A DNA stretch of 33,732 nucleotides from an uncultured Verrucomicrobiota bacterium. GTDB lineage: Bacteria > Verrucomicrobiota > Verrucomicrobiia > Limisphaerales > UBA9464. Shown piece after piece: positions 30,828-33,732 of the stretch (the stretch's first letter is position 1; each line of letters opens with the position of its first letter). Where the stretch lies: assembly GCA_903939515.1 (NCBI GenBank), contig CAJAHH010000018.1, positions 1-33,732 of the forward strand. The letters run 5' to 3'. The position numbers and the translations under genes are program-made. The notes beneath the pieces were generated by a model. The model saw nothing but the letters and a program-made list of their open reading frames with translations, did no database searches and was not told the DNA's origin.

Positions 30828-33732
30828 TCACCGGGCCCCGGCCGCGGAATGCATCGGCCGGCCAGCAGACTCGCCGCGGATGAAGGCGATCAAGTCGCGC
30901 AGTTCCTGGGGAGAACGCCCGGCCTCCAAGCCCTCGGGCATGAGCGATAGGCCGGTCGAGCGCAGGGAGCGGATCCTCGTCCTCGGCAACACGACCCTCA
31001 GCTCGCCGGCCTGCCGGAGGGTCACCGAATCGCCGCGCTGGGCCTCCAGCAAGCCGGTGATCGTTTCGTCGTCCACGGTCTCGGCCTGGTAGGCCACGAA
31101 CGCAGGATTCATCGCCATGTTTGGGTCGAGGATGTTGGACAGCAAGTCCTCCACGCTGCGGTGGGCCGAACCGGCCAACTCGGGTCCCACGCGCATGCCG
31201 ACCTCACCCATGCGGTGACAATGGGCGCAGGACAATTCGAACACCTTGCGGCCCCGGGATGCGTCCCCACCGGCGGGCAGCTTCGCCAGCCATTCGTCCA
31301 CCACCTTGCTGCGATTGGAATACTCCTCGTCACTCCAGAAGCGGGCGGCGCGCACTCGGATTTCGGCGGACCCACCCCGCAGGAGCCGGCGGCGCTGCTC
31401 GAGATCGAGGTTCAACTCGCCCACGCGGATCGTTCCCGATTCGACCGCCTCGAGGAGATCCCCATGGAGTGCTCGGCGTTCGGCCAGCAAACGGCTGGCA
31501 CGGCCCCGCAGCGCGGGCGGCAATCCGGACCAACGGTCCACCAGCCATCGACCCAGCCGGGGCGGTTGGAGGCGTTCCAGCACATCGAAGGCGGCCGTCT
31601 GCACCTCGGGTTCTTCGTGGGGCGCTCCGAGCAGGCGCGAAAGCCCGTCCAACCAGTCGGCCGGAGCCTCGGCCAACTCCATGGCCCGGAGACGCGGCAG
31701 GCGCAGCGTCACCGGCAAGGCAGCGTTGGTGGCCATCTGGAAGGCCTCGGCCAGCGCGTGATCCACCCCGGAATCGGACGGCGCCTTGAGACGGCGCATC
31801 AATCGCAGCGCCGGAATCCACTCAGGCGCCGCGGGTCGCGCAGCGAGGGCGGTCACGGCTCGGAGAGCTTTCGGTGCAACGGGAGGGACTTTTCCGGAAC
31901 GGGCCAAGCCGGATTCCAACCCCTCCAAAAGCGACCCCCGCAGCGCCGGGGCGCCGTGCAAGGCCTCCAGCAGTTCCAGTGAAACCTCGAAGTCGCCGGG
32001 AGCCGAGGTGGCCTGGACCGCCACCGACTCGGCGAGGTCTTGCAGCGCCGGGGCGAGACTGGCATCGAAAGCCGTTCCGCCTCGCGGTAAAGCCCCCGCC
32101 AGTCGCCGCAACACCTGACCGGCCTCGCCCGGCCGCAGCGAGCCCAAAACAGCCCGCCGAGTCCACGGACTGGAAGCATCGCGCCAATACAGCGCCGCCA
32201 GCGCGTCCACCGAGTCCGGGGTGCCCATTGCTGCCAACGATTGGGCCGCCTGGAAGCGGATCCGCGGAAGGGCATCGCGGGAAAGCTCCAGCACCCGGGC
32301 TTGGAGCCGGGCCTCCGAGGCCAGCCACGGTTCGGACCAGCGCAGTGCGTTCTCGCGGACGCCGGGGTGCGGATCGGCCAGGGCAGTCATCAGGTCGGAG
32401 GGTTGCAGCACGCCCAAGACGCGGAGAGTGGCCAGGGCGTGCAAGCGGCCCTCCGGTCGGACCTTCGAGGTGGCCCACCGGCGAAGGGCCGGAACCGTCT
32501 CGCGGGCCTGGCGTTCGTGGAGAAGTCGCTGAGCGGTCCCTCGGACCCAGGGATTTGGGTCGCCCAAATGGCGGACCCATTGGGCGGGGGTCATCGCCGA
32601 GAGACGGGGAAACCGCCGGGGGGCACCGCCACGCGGGGTGATGCGGTAGATGCGACCGCGGTCGTGACCGGCACGCAAATCCAGGGAGGCCCGGACCTTC
32701 TGCGGGATGTAATCCGGGTGTTCGATGACCTCGCGCTGCATGTCGAGCAAGTAGAGAGCGCCGTCCGGTCCCGTCTCCAGGCCCACAGGGCGGAACGACG
32801 GGTCGCGGCTGGCGAGGAACTCGCGGTCGGAATCCTCGAAGGCCCGCGAAGCACGGAACACCGGTCCATCCGGACGAATCACATCGCGGTGCACCAAATG
32901 GCCCACCACATCGCAGACGAAGACCGATCCCTGCAAGTCGCGGGGGAAGATTGGCGACTCGCAAAGTCCCATCCCGCCCGCGGCCGAGAAATGCCCCGCC
33001 TGTTCCGGGTGATTGGGGCGAGTCTCGGGTTCGGAGATCGGGAAGATCTGCGCCATGTCTCCATGGTCGGAGATGCTCCCGGTGATGGCCACCGCCGGGA
33101 ACCCCGGGTTACGCCGCGCGTGGGCCAGCGGCAGGAAGCGGTGCTGGATGTGGTCGATGTTGTAGGTCGTGAACCCACGGCCCCAGGCATCAAACACGAG
33201 GCCGAATCCGCCGCCGGTCCGGGCGGTCAATTCGACCTCGCCGGTGTCCGGATCGAAGGCAAAATCGTGGTCACCCAGCACGACAGACAATCCCTCCCGG
33301 AGCGGCGACGTGAGCCGACCGCCATTGCCGCCGTTGGCCACGTGGACCCGGCCGTCGAGGTGATAGCGGAGGCTGTTGGCCAGCGAATCGCTGACGCCGA
33401 GCCCCAACCCACGGAGGATAACCGAGCGCCGGTCGGCGCGTCCGTCGCCATCGGTGTCCTGAAGGAAGACGATCTCCGGCGGGGCCAGCGCGAGGACGCC
33501 GTCGCGCCATGGTAGCACGCTGGTGGCGTAGCTGAGATCCGAGGCGAAGACCGTCGAGCGGTCCGGCAAGCCGTCGCCGTCGGTATCGGCTAACCGGCGC
33601 ACGGTGCTGCCCGGTCGCCCGGAGGCACCCGCGCCATAGGGATAATCCCGGCATTCGGCGACATAGGCCACGCCATCGGCAGCGAAGGCCAAGCCCACCG
33701 GATCCACCACCTGCGGCTCGGCGCACCAGACC
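30828..33732 (-). CDS. PVC-type propeller/HEAT/CxxCH haem-binding protein, 5' truncated by window edge
   Basis: At least 967 residues; the frame is still open at 33732 with family-like VWCAEPQVVDPVGLAFAADGVAYVAE, so the N-terminus lies outside. Order: a six-bladed propeller-like glucose/sorbosone dehydrogenase domain (DTDGDGLPDRSTVFA, VANGGNGG, FDAWGRGFTTYN), a long HEAT-like helical region, and a C-terminal mono-haem cytochrome c with CAHCH (31215-31229) and a distal Met candidate in MAMNP, ending with LRDLIAFIRGES. This is the large membrane-bound dehydrogenase/cytochrome family typical of Planctomycetota and Verrucomicrobiota, expected in the periplasm and oxidising an unknown substrate. 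Confidence 0.9.
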   Translation of the reverse strand, partial: VWCAEPQVVDPVGLAFAADGVAYVAECRDYPYGAGASGRPGSTVRRLADTDGDGLPDRSTVFASDLSYATSVLPWRDGVLALAPPEIVFLQDTDGDGRADRRSVILRGLGLGVSDSLANSLRYHLDGRVHVANGGNGGRLTSPLREGLSVVLGDHDFAFDPDTGEVELTARTGGGFGLVFDAWGRGFTTYNIDHIQHRFLPLAHARRNPGFPAVAITGSISDHGDMAQIFPISEPETRPNHPEQAGHFSAAGGMGLCESPIFPRDLQGSVFVCDVVGHLVHRDVIRPDGPVFRASRAFEDSDREFLASRDPSFRPVGLETGPDGALYLLDMQREVIEHPDYIPQKVRASLDLRAGHDRGRIYRITPRGGAPRRFPRLSAMTPAQWVRHLGDPNPWVRGTAQRLLHERQARETVPALRRWATSKVRPEGRLHALATLRVLGVLQPSDLMTALADPHPGVRENALRWSEPWLASEARLQARVLELSRDALPRIRFQAAQSLAAMGTPDSVDALAALYWRDASSPWTRRAVLGSLRPGEAGQVLRRLAGALPRGGTAFDASLAPALQDLAESVAVQATSAPGDFEVSLELLEALHGAPALRGSLLEGLESGLARSGKVPPVAPKALRAVTALAARPAAPEWIPALRLMRRLKAPSDSGVDHALAEAFQMATNAALPVTLRLPRLRAMELAEAPADWLDGLSRLLGAPHEEPEVQTAAFDVLERLQPPRLGRWLVDRWSGLPPALRGRASRLLAERRALHGDLLEAVESGTIRVGELNLDLEQRRRLLRGGSAEIRVRAARFWSDEEYSNRSKVVDEWLAKLPAGGDASRGRKVFELSCAHCHRMGEVGMRVGPELAGSAHRSVEDLLSNILDPNMAMNPAFVAYQAETVDDETITGLLEAQRGDSVTLRQAGELRVVLPRTRIRSLRSTGLSLMPEGLEAGRSPQELRDLIAFIRGESAGRPMHSAAGAR

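Noticed and set aside
30828-33515. Several long frames opposite or alongside the PVC cytochrome
   Set aside because: The very GC-rich coding sequence leaves other frames open; only the minus-strand frame has the propeller, HEAT and CAHCH features.

Overview
The window looks like a piece of chromosome from a GC-rich, Gram-negative member of the PVC group, most likely Verrucomicrobiota. The support is indirect. There are two short prepilin-type (FTLIELLVV) proteins, a very large propeller/HEAT/CxxCH cytochrome of the PVC type, a Tat-exported Gfo/Idh/MocA oxidoreductase, a DUF1080 lipoprotein, an exosortase with EpsI, lipid A synthesis (lpxA), and a HpnH/HpnJ radical-SAM pair. No rRNA, tRNA or CRISPR array was seen. 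Most gene starts have no recognisable Shine-Dalgarno sequence.

Left part (1-9.1 kb): the start of an IS630-like transposase runs off the left edge and appears to have inserted into a copy of an intergenic repeat. Then come mnmA, a convergent secreted C39-like protein, an MFS transporter, a pseudopilin with a small membrane-anchored partner, a Tat-type Gfo/Idh/MocA oxidoreductase with a strong terminator, and a glucosamine-6-phosphate-deaminase-like enzyme. The gaps hold a family of ~111-bp hairpin elements: eight full copies, one truncated and one degenerate, with 13-bp terminal inverted repeats. I noticed none after 8.1 kb. These elements are read through by open frames and create false N-terminal extensions and one false gene.

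Middle (9.1-24.4 kb): a minus-strand lipoprotein-hpnH-hpnJ operon; a plus-strand set of nucleoside transporter, lpxA and an MnmC1-like methyltransferase; a second pseudopilin; an 815-bp AT-rich gene-free stretch ahead of a 134-aa coiled-coil plus winged-helix protein; a 17-bp-stem bidirectional terminator; a minus-strand haem operon (ccsA/hemX-like, hemA, hemC, then a HisN-like phosphatase); a DUF1080 lipoprotein; a membrane protein of unknown function; and a leucine-rich-repeat exported protein.

Right part (24.4-33.7 kb): a tight minus-strand operon of exosortase, epsI, MlaE-type permease, Mla-type ATPase and MlaD-type MCE protein. This is the most unusual gene set in the window. The exosortase seems to lack the family histidine, and the ATPase keeps Walker A but has lost consensus residues in the Q-loop, signature, Walker B glutamate and H-loop. 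panB, an exonuclease III gene and a 5'-truncated PVC cytochrome finish the window.
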